Assembly (NCBI RefSeq): GCF_032017025.1
Contig: NZ_DALZQO010000014.1
Coordinates: 1 to 64,000 of the forward strand
Source of the DNA: Hydrogenoanaerobacterium sp032017025
GTDB lineage: Bacteria > Bacillota > Clostridia > Oscillospirales > Ruminococcaceae
Length of the DNA stretch: 64,000 nt
Direction: 5' to 3'
Part shown: positions 31,851 to 39,886 of the stretch, piece after piece
Numbering within the stretch: position 1 is the first letter of the stretch
How the letters are laid out: every line of letters begins with the position of its first letter
Translations under genes and position numbers: made by a program
Notes under the pieces: generated by a model
The model's database searches: none
What the model saw: the letters and a program-made list of their open reading frames with translations, nothing else
Told to the model about the DNA's origin: nothing

Positions 31851-32285
31851 ATGGCATTTCTCAATTCGCTTAATATTGCGGGTTCTGCGCTTACCGCAGA
31901 ACGTTTTCGCACCGATATTATTCTTCAAAACTTGGCAAACAGCACCACGACCAGAACCGAAAACGGTGAGCCCTACCGCAGAAAACAGGTTGTGTTTGAG
32001 GAGCGTGGAATGACTTTTGAACAGAACCTCAAACAGGAACTGAACAAAGCAAATTCGGGTGGTGTTCGGGTTGCACAGGTTGTAGAAAGCCAAAATCCGT
32101 TTACCCCCGTTTATGACCCTACCCATCCGCATGCAAATGAAGATGGCTACGTTATGATGCCAAATGTAAATACGGCGGAGGAGCAGGTTGATTTAATGGC
32201 TGCAACAAGAGCGTATGAAGCAAATGCTACTGCGCTAAATGTTGTAAAGGCGATGGCGCTTAAGGCGCTGGAAATCGGTAAATAA
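31851..32285 (+). CDS. flgC: Flagellar basal-body rod protein FlgC
   Basis: A proximal rod subunit that assembles with FlgB. I start at MAFLNSLNIAGSALTAERFR (144 residues), eight bases after AAGGAG. The conserved RTDIILQNLANSTTTRTENG and PYRRKQVVFEE are present, and the C-terminal EEQVDLMAATRAYEANATAL is diagnostic for FlgC. It ends the unit; a strong terminator follows within 20 bases. Confidence 0.95.
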   Translation: MAFLNSLNIAGSALTAERFRTDIILQNLANSTTTRTENGEPYRRKQVVFEERGMTFEQNLKQELNKANSGGVRVAQVVESQNPFTPVYDPTHPHANEDGYVMMPNVNTAEEQVDLMAATRAYEANATALNVVKAMALKALEIGK

Positions 32286-32301
32286 AGAAGAGGCAAAATA
32301 A

Positions 32302-32341
32302 AAAGCAGATAACAAGCTGATGTTGTTATCTGCTTTTATTT
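32302..32341 (+). terminator. Terminator after flgC
   Basis: AAAGCAGATAACA (32302-32314) pairs with TGTTATCTGCTTT (32324-32336), followed by TTATTTG. It separates flgBC from the fliE operon. Between here and 32576 I see only AT-rich sequence. Confidence 0.9.
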
Positions 32342-32575
32342 GTATAAATTATGTTTAGAAGGAAAAATTTTATCCAAATTTTTATTATCGTTTACAGCTT
32401 TAAGCTTTTTGCTAGAAAATGATATAATTATTTGTTAAAAATTGTATTTAGCAATAATTTTCGTAAAACTATCGTAAAAAATGCGTTAATTCTACAATAA
32501 TTCTAAAATTTAGAAGAAAATATGCTGAAATAGTAAAATTTATTTACAATTTATTATTAATTTTTTCGACAAATA

Positions 32576-32604
32576 TTGACACATATTAGATTCTGGTTTA
32601 TAAT
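32576..32604 (+). promoter_or_regulatory. Perfect sigma-A promoter of the fla/che operon
   Basis: TTGACA (32576-32581), 17 bases, TATAAT (32599-32604): full consensus. Initiation near 32611 gives a leader of about 465 nt before fliE, containing the riboswitch and a terminator. Confidence 0.85.
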
Positions 32605-32751
32605 CAACAGTAGTAATGATATTATATTTTAAAACCATGCATTGATTCTGGAAAGTTATACAAATTTGATGATGTTTCCATAAGTCTTCTATTGACGGAC
32701 AGTTACCCCGGTTTATTTAGTGGCATAGCAGAAAACCAATTAAAAAAATGT

Positions 32752-32831
32752 GAAAAAGGCAGGATTAACGAAAGTTAATTGCGCAAAGCTATAGGGTCTA
32801 AGTTCTTAGGAATATGACAGCCAGTTACCAT
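32752..32831 (+). ncRNA. Cyclic di-GMP-I (GEMM-I) riboswitch aptamer
   Basis: The conserved core is clear: the P2 hairpin ATTAAC-GAAA-GTTAAT (32764-32779) with a GNRA tetraloop, then CGCAAAGCTATAGGGTCTAA, a P3 tip, and ATGACAGCCAGTTACC (ends 32829). The 5' side reads GGCAGG where many members have GGCAAA, so the junction deviates slightly and P1 has a mismatch. The aptamer lies in the fliE operon leader, the same position as the c-di-GMP switch before the flgB operon of Clostridioides difficile. By analogy it should lower motility gene expression when c-di-GMP is high. Confidence 0.8.
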
Positions 32832-32837
32832 AATTTT

Positions 32838-32861
32838 TAACATATGCAATTTTGCATATGT
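32838..32861 (+). other. Palindrome between aptamer and terminator
   Basis: AACATATGCA and TGCATATGTT form a perfect 10-bp stem just 3' of the aptamer. No T-run follows, so it is likely part of the expression-platform folding. Confidence 0.4.
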
Positions 32862-32971
32862 TGATAGTGGTATGCGCTGTTTTAAATAAAGGAACTTACC
32901 TTTTATCTGCTTAAAAAATATTAAGGATAATAGGTGGAAATATGAAAAAGAATAGATATTACATTTGACAA

Positions 32972-33026
32972 AGTTGATTATTACAGCGATAAGACGTTTT
33001 ATTACTGTAGTGACAACTTTTTTATA
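32972..33026 (+). terminator. Riboswitch-associated terminator before fliE
   Basis: GTTGATTATTACAG pairs (wobbles, one bulge) with CTGTAGTGACAAC and is followed by TTTTTT, about 50 bases before the fliE start. It is the likely expression platform of the c-di-GMP aptamer about 140 nt upstream. Confidence 0.7.
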
Positions 33027-33076
33027 TGTCTTTTTTTAATGAACACTTTTTATTACTTCAATACGGAGGAATCGTT

Positions 33077-33385
33077 ATGTTTATCGTACCAATCTCTCAA
33101 ATGCCCGCTATTGCTCCTATCGAAAAAAGCGCGGTGCAGGCAGCTCGACCTGAAGCCAACACAGGAATGCCCTTTAAACAAATATTTGAAGAAGCGGTCG
33201 ATAACCTGCGCGAAACTCAGGCTCAATCCAATGAGGATGCTTATCGCCTTGCAATGGGGCAGGCAGACGACCTGCACAATATTATGATAAACTCGGAAAA
33301 AGCGGCAACAGCGCTGGAGCTTACTGTTCAGCTTACATCAAGAGCGGTCGCGGCGTATAACGAAATCATGAGAATGCAGATATAG
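33077..33385 (+). CDS. fliE: Flagellar hook-basal body protein FliE
   Basis: FliE joins the MS ring to the rod. I start at MFIVPISQMPAIAP (102 residues) with CGGAGGAATCGTT upstream, 17 codons inside the longest frame. The C-terminal two thirds, from FKQIFEEAVDNLRETQAQSN through DLHNIMINSEKAATALELTV to RAVAAYNEIMRMQI, match FliE. It is the first gene of the main operon and so directly downstream of the riboswitch terminator. Confidence 0.95.
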   Translation: MFIVPISQMPAIAPIEKSAVQAARPEANTGMPFKQIFEEAVDNLRETQAQSNEDAYRLAMGQADDLHNIMINSEKAATALELTVQLTSRAVAAYNEIMRMQI

Positions 33386-33464
33386 TTTTATAGCTTTCGT
33401 TCTCAGCATTTTTTGTTTACAGCGGATGATGTTCTAAAAATATAATTGATAGTTTGGGTGAAAT

Positions 33465-35048
33465 ATGGTTGAACAAGTAAAAAAGGGAATTCAGTCAACG
33501 AAAGAATACTGGACAAAACAGACGAAAAAGAAACAAATAATTATTGGCGGCACTGCTGCCGGAATTATACTTTTTGCAGTTGTTGTAGCTGTTTTGATTA
33601 ATTTGGCAAATGTTTCCTATAGCATCTTGTATCCGGGGATGAACCCCGAAGAAAGTGCAGAGGTTTTTGCCGCATTACAAAGCAGGTCCATTCCCGTACA
33701 ACGCAATGCGGCGGGCGAGGTGTTGGTTCCGAGCGACCAAGTTGGCAATGCAATGTTGGATATGTCGGCACTGGGGTACCCAAAAACCACACTTCCGTTT
33801 GATATTTTTTCAAACAATGCCGGTTTCACAACAACAGAATTTGAGAAGAAGCAGTATCTGCTGATGAATCTGCAGGATCGAATCGAAAGAACTTTAAAGC
33901 AGATGAATGGTGTGAAAAATGCGGTTGTCACACTGAATGTTCCGCAGGAAAGCACCTACGTTTGGGACGAGAAGACGACGAAAAGCACAGGTTCTGTTTC
34001 TTTAAGTCTGCTTCCGGGGTACAACATGTCACCGGAAAAGGTATCTGCACTTAAGAACCTTGTGGCCTCCAGTGTGCCGCAACTCCTTCCGGAGGATGTA
34101 ACGATTATCGATTCTGCTACAATGAAGGAGATTCCCTCGGCTGAAGAAAGTGCCAGTAGCAGCCTGTTAGGGTTGGAGCGGCTGGGCTTTGAAGCGGAAG
34201 TGGAAAAGAAGCTGGAAGAAAAAATCCTCAAAGTGCTTTCGCTAGGTTACGGGCCCGACGACATTATGGTCGCTGCCACCGTTGTCATCGATTATGATCG
34301 AATGATTACCGAAAACATGCAGTATGTTCCCGAAGCAAACGGAAACGGCATCAAGGAACATGAAAATGAGCAATACGCTATGGATAAGGACAAGGTGGCA
34401 CAGGGGATTCCGGGGGAAGAAAACAATACCGATATTCCGGAATACGTCGATCAAGACGGTGACGGAACGTTGGATTATATCGACTACACAAAAGATGTAG
34501 ATTATTTGGTGAGCTACATAAAGCAGCAGATTGAAAAAGACTATGCTCAGCTGAAAACAGCATCTGTTGCTGTTACCGTGAAAGATGCAAACCTCACCCC
34601 ACAAAAGAAAGAGGCTTTGGTTGAAACAGCCTCAAAGGCTACCAACATTGCCCCTGAGAATATCTCTGTAAACAACTTTATAATAGATAACGGCAATGCG
34701 GTACCCGCGGGCGGCGGGGCGATTACCCGAATACTGCAGTCGAAACCGTTCTGGATTGCAGGAGCAGTCGCAATTCTTACCCTCATAATTGTGTTGATAC
34801 TCCTTCTCACCCGCAAGAAGAAAGTTGTTGAAGAAGAGGATGAAACCCAACCAGAGATTGAAATGCCGAAAGTAGACGTTTCGGCAATGCAGAAAGAAAT
34901 TGATGAGCACCGCAAGAATCTGCGGGAGCAGGCACAGGCATTCAGCTCTATGGATAATGCAATATCCGATGAGGTGCGTGAATTTGCGAAAAACAATCCC
35001 GAAATTACGGCAACGTTGATTCGAGCATGGCTGAAGGAGGGCGAATAG
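33465..35048 (+). CDS. fliF: Flagellar MS-ring protein FliF
   Basis: FliF builds the membrane-embedded MS ring on which the motor assembles. The 527-residue protein has TM1 at 25-47, a large extracytoplasmic region with ring-building domains (NVSYSILYPGMNPEESAEVF, then TLNVPQESTYVWDE), TM2 near 426-449 and a cytoplasmic C-terminus that binds FliG. An acidic insert (DQDGDGTLDYIDYTKDVDY near 326-344) resembles a calcium-binding loop and is not usual. ATG start with GGGTGAAAT upstream. Confidence 0.95.
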   Translation: MVEQVKKGIQSTKEYWTKQTKKKQIIIGGTAAGIILFAVVVAVLINLANVSYSILYPGMNPEESAEVFAALQSRSIPVQRNAAGEVLVPSDQVGNAMLDMSALGYPKTTLPFDIFSNNAGFTTTEFEKKQYLLMNLQDRIERTLKQMNGVKNAVVTLNVPQESTYVWDEKTTKSTGSVSLSLLPGYNMSPEKVSALKNLVASSVPQLLPEDVTIIDSATMKEIPSAEESASSSLLGLERLGFEAEVEKKLEEKILKVLSLGYGPDDIMVAATVVIDYDRMITENMQYVPEANGNGIKEHENEQYAMDKDKVAQGIPGEENNTDIPEYVDQDGDGTLDYIDYTKDVDYLVSYIKQQIEKDYAQLKTASVAVTVKDANLTPQKKEALVETASKATNIAPENISVNNFIIDNGNAVPAGGGAITRILQSKPFWIAGAVAILTLIIVLILLLTRKKKVVEEEDETQPEIEMPKVDVSAMQKEIDEHRKNLREQAQAFSSMDNAISDEVREFAKNNPEITATLIRAWLKEGE

Positions 35049-35050
35049 CT

Positions 35051-36058
35051 GTGGCACTACGAACACAATCTTCTATCGAAAAAGCAGCAGCTGTCGTCAT
35101 TGCACTGGGCGCAGAAAACGCTTCAAAGGTTTATAAATACCTACATGAAGACGAAATAGAAATGCTCTCTCTCGAAATTTCCAAAATGAGCACCTTGCCT
35201 GCGGATGATATGAAAGAGATCATTGAAGATTTCTACGGACTTTGCGTTACCCAAAAGGTTATGACCGAGGGCGGTGTAGAATACGCGCGGGACGTACTGG
35301 AAAAAGCGTTTGGACAGCAGCAGGCACTTTCACTGATGGAGCGCGTGTCAAAGTCTTTACGTACAAAAGCATTCAACTTTATCCGCAAGGCAGACTACAA
35401 AAGCCTTATGAATATTATTCAAAACGAACATCCGCAAACAATTGCATTGCTTTTATCCTATGCAAGGGCAGACCAGGCATCTATGATTATTTCAGAGCTG
35501 TCTAAGGACAGGCGAATTGATGTAGTGGAGAGAATTGCAAAGCTCGACAGAGCGTCTCCTGAGATCATCAACCTTGTTGAGCGAGAGCTGGAGAAAAAAT
35601 TTGCCGCAATTGTTTCGGTGGATCTGATGGAGATTGGCGGACTCAACTATGTGGCTGATATTATGAACCACGTAGACCGCGGTACCGAAAAGAATATCTT
35701 TGATGAGCTAAACAACAAGGACCCGCAGCTTGCCGAGGATGTCAGAAAGCTGATGTTTGTTTTCGAAGATATCACATTCCTCGACAGTATGTCGATTCAG
35801 CGGTTTATCAGGGAGATCGATACCAAAGATCTGGCGGTTGCGCTCAAGGCGGCAAATCCCGATGTATCAGCAGTTATCTTCCAGAATATGTCCAAGAGAA
35901 TGCAGGAGTCTATCCGTACCGATATGGAGTATCTGCACAATGTAAGGCTGCGTGATGTAGAAGATGCACAGCAAAAGATTGTATCGATTATCCGCAAGCT
36001 GGAAGAGGAAGGCGAACTGGTAATCTCCAAGGGAGGAAAGGATGACATCATTGTCTAA
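35051..36058 (+). CDS. fliG: Flagellar motor switch protein FliG
   Basis: The switch-complex subunit that contacts MotA and generates torque. I start at GTG (MALRTQSSIEKAAAVVIALG, 335 residues), just after the fliF stop, with AAGGAGGGC upstream. The three helical domains are present: EHPQTIALLLSYARADQASM in the middle domain and a C-terminal part with charged residues (FEDITFLDSMSIQRFIREID). It overlaps fliH by 17 bases. The last part (EEEGELVISKGGKDDIIV) is typical of Firmicutes FliG. Confidence 0.95.
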   Translation: MALRTQSSIEKAAAVVIALGAENASKVYKYLHEDEIEMLSLEISKMSTLPADDMKEIIEDFYGLCVTQKVMTEGGVEYARDVLEKAFGQQQALSLMERVSKSLRTKAFNFIRKADYKSLMNIIQNEHPQTIALLLSYARADQASMIISELSKDRRIDVVERIAKLDRASPEIINLVERELEKKFAAIVSVDLMEIGGLNYVADIMNHVDRGTEKNIFDELNNKDPQLAEDVRKLMFVFEDITFLDSMSIQRFIREIDTKDLAVALKAANPDVSAVIFQNMSKRMQESIRTDMEYLHNVRLRDVEDAQQKIVSIIRKLEEEGELVISKGGKDDIIV

Positions 36059-36833
36059 GATTATTAAATCTGCCAATGCGTTTGAAGTTGAAAGTACGGT
36101 CATGCTCAGCGATGTGAGCATCCCAGCTCAAACCCCTGATATTTCGGGGCAAGAAGACGACGACTGTGCTGCAGAACAGAAAAGAGAAAGCTTAGATATT
36201 GATTTGCAGTTAGCCCAAGTAAAAACGATGGGCGAGGCAATTCTAAGCAGTGCAAAAATAGACGCGGACAGGCTTATGGCACAGACAATGGAAACCCTTA
36301 GTCAACAAAGAGAATCTATGCTGCGGGAGGTTACCGCGCAGGCAGAGAAAATTCGTTTGCGAGCGTATGAGCAAGGGCGGGCCGAAGGGATGCAAAATGG
36401 TCTGAACTCGTTCGATAATGAACTCACCCAAATTAATACCATGGTTTCACAGCTGCAAGATAAACAGGCAGAGCAGCTTGCGTTACTTGAAGACAGTGTA
36501 GCAACGTTCGCATTGGAAATTGCAGAAAAAATCTTAAACAAGCAAATTCAGCAAGATGAATGCGAAATGGAGGAACTGGTTCGGGCCGCAATAGCAGCAG
36601 GTAAAGAAAGAAACAACGTAACGGTTGAACTTTCTCAAGCAATGCCACAGCTAATTTCTTCGTTGCAGCAAAAGCTCTACGGTCTAAACACAAGTTGCGA
36701 AACGGTGGAGTTGCGGGCTGTAGATTTGCCCGCAGGCACCTGCCGAATTGAATCGCCGGATGGCATTGTAGATGCGTCTATCTGGGTTCAGCTGGAGAAT
36801 TTAAAAGCACAATTGGAAGACATCGGGCAATAG
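36042..36833 (+). CDS. fliH: Flagellar export ATPase regulator FliH
   Basis: FliH binds FliI and docks it to the export gate and C ring. The 263-residue product starts at an ATG with GGGAGGAAAGG upstream, inside the end of fliG. An N-terminal low-complexity part is followed by a coiled coil (about 85-125, ESMLREVTAQAEKIRLRAYE, then GRAEGMQNG) and a C-terminal domain with ALEIAEKILNKQIQQDE. This matches the FliH/HrpE family. Confidence 0.88.
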   Translation: MTSLSKIIKSANAFEVESTVMLSDVSIPAQTPDISGQEDDDCAAEQKRESLDIDLQLAQVKTMGEAILSSAKIDADRLMAQTMETLSQQRESMLREVTAQAEKIRLRAYEQGRAEGMQNGLNSFDNELTQINTMVSQLQDKQAEQLALLEDSVATFALEIAEKILNKQIQQDECEMEELVRAAIAAGKERNNVTVELSQAMPQLISSLQQKLYGLNTSCETVELRAVDLPAGTCRIESPDGIVDASIWVQLENLKAQLEDIGQ

Positions 36834-36876
36834 AAATGCTGCCCAACAATTAACATACAAAGTGTGGTGATGGGAT

Positions 36877-38181
36877 TTGGAACTTTCAAAGTTAAGGCAG
36901 GTTGTACAATCCGCCGACTTGTATACACGAATGGGGCGGATTGATAAAATTGTCGGAATGACTGTGGAGGCGACAGGTCCTGCCTGCAATATTGGCGATG
37001 TATGTCATATAGAGTATCAGGGCGGCACTTGTACCGCGCTTGCCGAGGTTGTCGGCTTTAAAGAGAACAAGGTGCTTCTCATGCCATATGAAGAGATTGA
37101 GGGCATCGGCTATGGTTGCCTTGTAAAAAACACAGGGGACAAGCTCAAAATTAAAATGAGCGATGACTTAATCGGCAGAACAGTAGACGCAATGGGAGTT
37201 CCCATTGATGGAGGCCCGCCGATTCAAGCGGAGAAATTCTATTCCATCAACGGTACTCGTTCCAACCCCATGGATCGCCCTAGAATCGATACAGTCATCC
37301 AAATGGGCGTCAAGGCGATAGACGGAATGCTCACGATTGGAAAAGGGCAGAGAATGGGTATCTTCGCCGGCAGCGGTGTGGGAAAAAGTACACTGATGGG
37401 TATGCTGGCTAAAAATGTAAAAGCAGATGTCAACGTAATTGCATTGGTGGGCGAAAGAAGCCGTGAGGTTGTGGAGTTCATCAAGCGAGACCTTGGTGAG
37501 GAAGGTGCAAAGCGCTCAGTGCTTGTGGTAGCAACCTCCGATCAGCCTGCCATGATGCGCTCAAAATGCGCTCTCACAGCCACGACGATTGCAGAGTATT
37601 TTAAAGATCAGGGCAAAGACGTATTGCTGATGATGGATTCCCTCACTCGTTTTGCAATGGCACAGCGTGAAATAGGGCTCAGCATTGGCGAACCACCCGT
37701 GGCACGCGGTTATACGCCATCCATCTACTCGGCAATGCCGAAGCTGCTGGAACGATCCGGCAATTTTGAGAAAGGCTCTATTACTGGAATTTACACAGTT
37801 TTGGTGGAGGGCGACGACTCAAACGAGCCTATTTCAGATACAGTACGCGGTATCATCGACGGGCATATTATGCTTTCGCGTAAGGTGGCAATGAAAAACC
37901 ACTACCCCGCAATCGAGGTGCTTGCCAGTGTCAGCCGTTTGATGAATGATATTTCCGACCCGGAGCATAAGGCGGCGGCGGGAAAAATTCGCAGGCTGAT
38001 GTCAATTTATGAGGCGAATGCCGATCTTATTTCCATCGGTGCTTACAAAAGCGGGTCAAACCCAGAGCTGGATTACGCCATCACCCGCATTGATGCAATC
38101 AATCAATTTTTGCAGCAAGGTGTGGATGAAAAATACAGCTTTGAAGAAACAGTAGAACAGATGAAACGCCTTGTTGAATAG
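36877..38181 (+). CDS. fliI: Flagellum-specific ATP synthase FliI
   Basis: The hexameric ATPase of the flagellar type III export apparatus. TTG start; 434 residues. Walker A AGSGVGKST is at 164-172, and the Walker B region reads VLLMMDSLTRFAMAQREIGL near 246-265. GEPPVARGYTPSIYSAMPKL and the C-terminal ATPase signature SRLMNDISDPEHK are conserved. It follows fliH by about 40 bases and is followed by fliJ, the usual order. Confidence 0.97.
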   Translation: MELSKLRQVVQSADLYTRMGRIDKIVGMTVEATGPACNIGDVCHIEYQGGTCTALAEVVGFKENKVLLMPYEEIEGIGYGCLVKNTGDKLKIKMSDDLIGRTVDAMGVPIDGGPPIQAEKFYSINGTRSNPMDRPRIDTVIQMGVKAIDGMLTIGKGQRMGIFAGSGVGKSTLMGMLAKNVKADVNVIALVGERSREVVEFIKRDLGEEGAKRSVLVVATSDQPAMMRSKCALTATTIAEYFKDQGKDVLLMMDSLTRFAMAQREIGLSIGEPPVARGYTPSIYSAMPKLLERSGNFEKGSITGIYTVLVEGDDSNEPISDTVRGIIDGHIMLSRKVAMKNHYPAIEVLASVSRLMNDISDPEHKAAAGKIRRLMSIYEANADLISIGAYKSGSNPELDYAITRIDAINQFLQQGVDEKYSFEETVEQMKRLVE

Positions 38182-38192
38182 GGGGAAAAGCA

Positions 38193-38642
38193 GTGAAAAA
38201 GTTTGAATTCTCACTCAGCAAAATGCTGAACTTTCGCGAGCAGCTGCTTGAGAAAGAAAAGAATGCTTTAAGCCAGCTTTTCATACAAAAAAATGCGCTC
38301 GATCATCATGTACAGAGCGTTACCGAGCAGCTTGAACAAGTTAGAACAAGGTTAGAGCAAAAGACACGCGAAGGCGTTATCATCAGTGAGCTAAGGTCGT
38401 TAACATTTACATTAGAGAACGGCAAAAAGCAGTTAAAGCAGCTGCAAAAAGATCAGGCACTATTGAATTCTTCGGTTGAGCTCCAGCGAAACGCAGTGGT
38501 GAAGGCCTCACAGCAGGTCTCCAAGCTGGAAAATCTTAAGGAAAAACAGTGGGAAGAATATCAATACACTTTAACAAAAGCGGAAGAGCTGCTTATTTCA
38601 GAGCATGTAGCCTCAACGTTGATTCGACAGGTCAACTCTTAA
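38193..38642 (+). CDS. fliJ: Flagellar export protein FliJ
   Basis: FliJ is the coiled-coil stalk inside the FliI ring that couples ATPase and gate. GTG start (MKKFEFSLSKMLNFREQLLE) with AGGGGGAAAAGCA upstream; 149 residues, almost entirely antiparallel coiled coil. FxFxL-x3-LxxRE-type N-terminus is characteristic of Firmicutes FliJ. Position after fliI supports it. Confidence 0.88.
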   Translation: MKKFEFSLSKMLNFREQLLEKEKNALSQLFIQKNALDHHVQSVTEQLEQVRTRLEQKTREGVIISELRSLTFTLENGKKQLKQLQKDQALLNSSVELQRNAVVKASQQVSKLENLKEKQWEEYQYTLTKAEELLISEHVASTLIRQVNS

Positions 38643-38694
38643 AAAAGTGGGCTTGTCCTTCATAAAATTAAAAATGATGAAGGAGGTGAAGAGG

Positions 38695-39852
38695 ATGGAA
38701 GTGAATATGAACACGCAGGTTGTTACGGCAAGGGATATTGCAGCAGGCGCGGTGAGCCATGCAGGAGCGCAAGGAAGCGGCCAGGCTGGCGGCTTTTTGG
38801 AGTTGATGATGCAGCTTTGCGGCTCAGCAAAAAGCGGGCAGCAGGTAAACACGGTACAATCGCAAGAGGGTCTGCTTGCAGCGCTGAAGAAAAAACTCTC
38901 GCAAGAAACCTTAACCGATGACACGCTGCAGATGATTGCACAGATGCTGATGATGACCCCCGAATTTGCGGCAGAAAACCTGCAGCTAGCGGGCGATTTA
39001 CCGGCATTGGTAGAACAGATTACCGCAATGGGTGTGGATGTGCCGCAGCTGACGAATTTACTCAGCAAACAGGAACAGCTTACACCCGAAATGCTTACCT
39101 TGCTTGAATCGCTACAGTCACAACAAGACATGCCTGCATTTACGGCGGTGAAAAATGAAGCACAAGCCACACAAACTCAAGATGTACTAACGGGACAAAG
39201 TGAGTTTCAAACCGCGGTGCTAAAGGCACAGTCTATGATGGGTGGTAAACCTACTGCTCAAGCGATAAAAGAAGAAACACCTGTGAACATTGAGACCTTG
39301 CAGAAGGATGTAGAGTCGGGCAAATACCTAGGTGCGGCAGCGGCAGTACAGCCAAACGGTATCAGTGAAAACTCGTTTGTCAAACAGCTTGATACGCAAA
39401 CGGTATCCCCGCAGAACGTTCTTGAACAAGTGAAAACAGGTATAGAACAGGGCGTTAAATCCGGTGCAAACGAGTTTGTCATTAAGCTAAAGCCCGAGGG
39501 CTTGGGCGAAATCACGGTACATATGGTGTCAACGGGTGGTAAAATTGCACTGAACATTGTTACATCCACAGCGCAGACAGAAAAATTGCTTAACAGCGAA
39601 CTAATTAATCTGAGAAGTATTCTTCGGCCGATGAATGCAGAGGTTCAGCAAATCAGCAACCAAAACAGCCATTCGTTTGATTCGGCAACCTATCACCAGA
39701 GTTTGTTCCAGCAGCAACAGCAAAGTGCTTATTCCAACCGTGGCGGCAGAAACTTCCTGCCTTACGGGCAGTTTGAAGCGCAAGAGGAAAACAGTTATGT
39801 ACCGCAGCAAAGCTACATAGCCGGTACATCGGCACTCGATCAGTATATCTAA
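38695..39852 (+). CDS. fliK: Flagellar hook-length control protein FliK
   Basis: FliK measures hook length and flips the export gate to late substrates. I start at MEVNMNTQVVTARDIAAG (385 residues), eight bases after AAGGAGG. The N-terminal two thirds are Gln/Ala-rich and low complexity. The C-terminal Flg_hook domain (about 265-330) has EFVIKLKPEGLGEITVHMVS and INLRSILRPMNAEVQQIS. A Gln-rich tail follows. Gene order before flgD fits FliK. Confidence 0.9.
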   Translation: MEVNMNTQVVTARDIAAGAVSHAGAQGSGQAGGFLELMMQLCGSAKSGQQVNTVQSQEGLLAALKKKLSQETLTDDTLQMIAQMLMMTPEFAAENLQLAGDLPALVEQITAMGVDVPQLTNLLSKQEQLTPEMLTLLESLQSQQDMPAFTAVKNEAQATQTQDVLTGQSEFQTAVLKAQSMMGGKPTAQAIKEETPVNIETLQKDVESGKYLGAAAAVQPNGISENSFVKQLDTQTVSPQNVLEQVKTGIEQGVKSGANEFVIKLKPEGLGEITVHMVSTGGKIALNIVTSTAQTEKLLNSELINLRSILRPMNAEVQQISNQNSHSFDSATYHQSLFQQQQQSAYSNRGGRNFLPYGQFEAQEENSYVPQQSYIAGTSALDQYI

Positions 39853-39886
39853 CTAGCATAGAAAATTTTCAGGAAGGAGGAAGACA

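Noticed and set aside
32940..32968. Mini-ORF (8 codons, MKKNRYYI) in the fliE leader
   Set aside because: It has GGTGG upstream, but such short frames are common in AT-rich leaders and nothing links it to control by amino acids.
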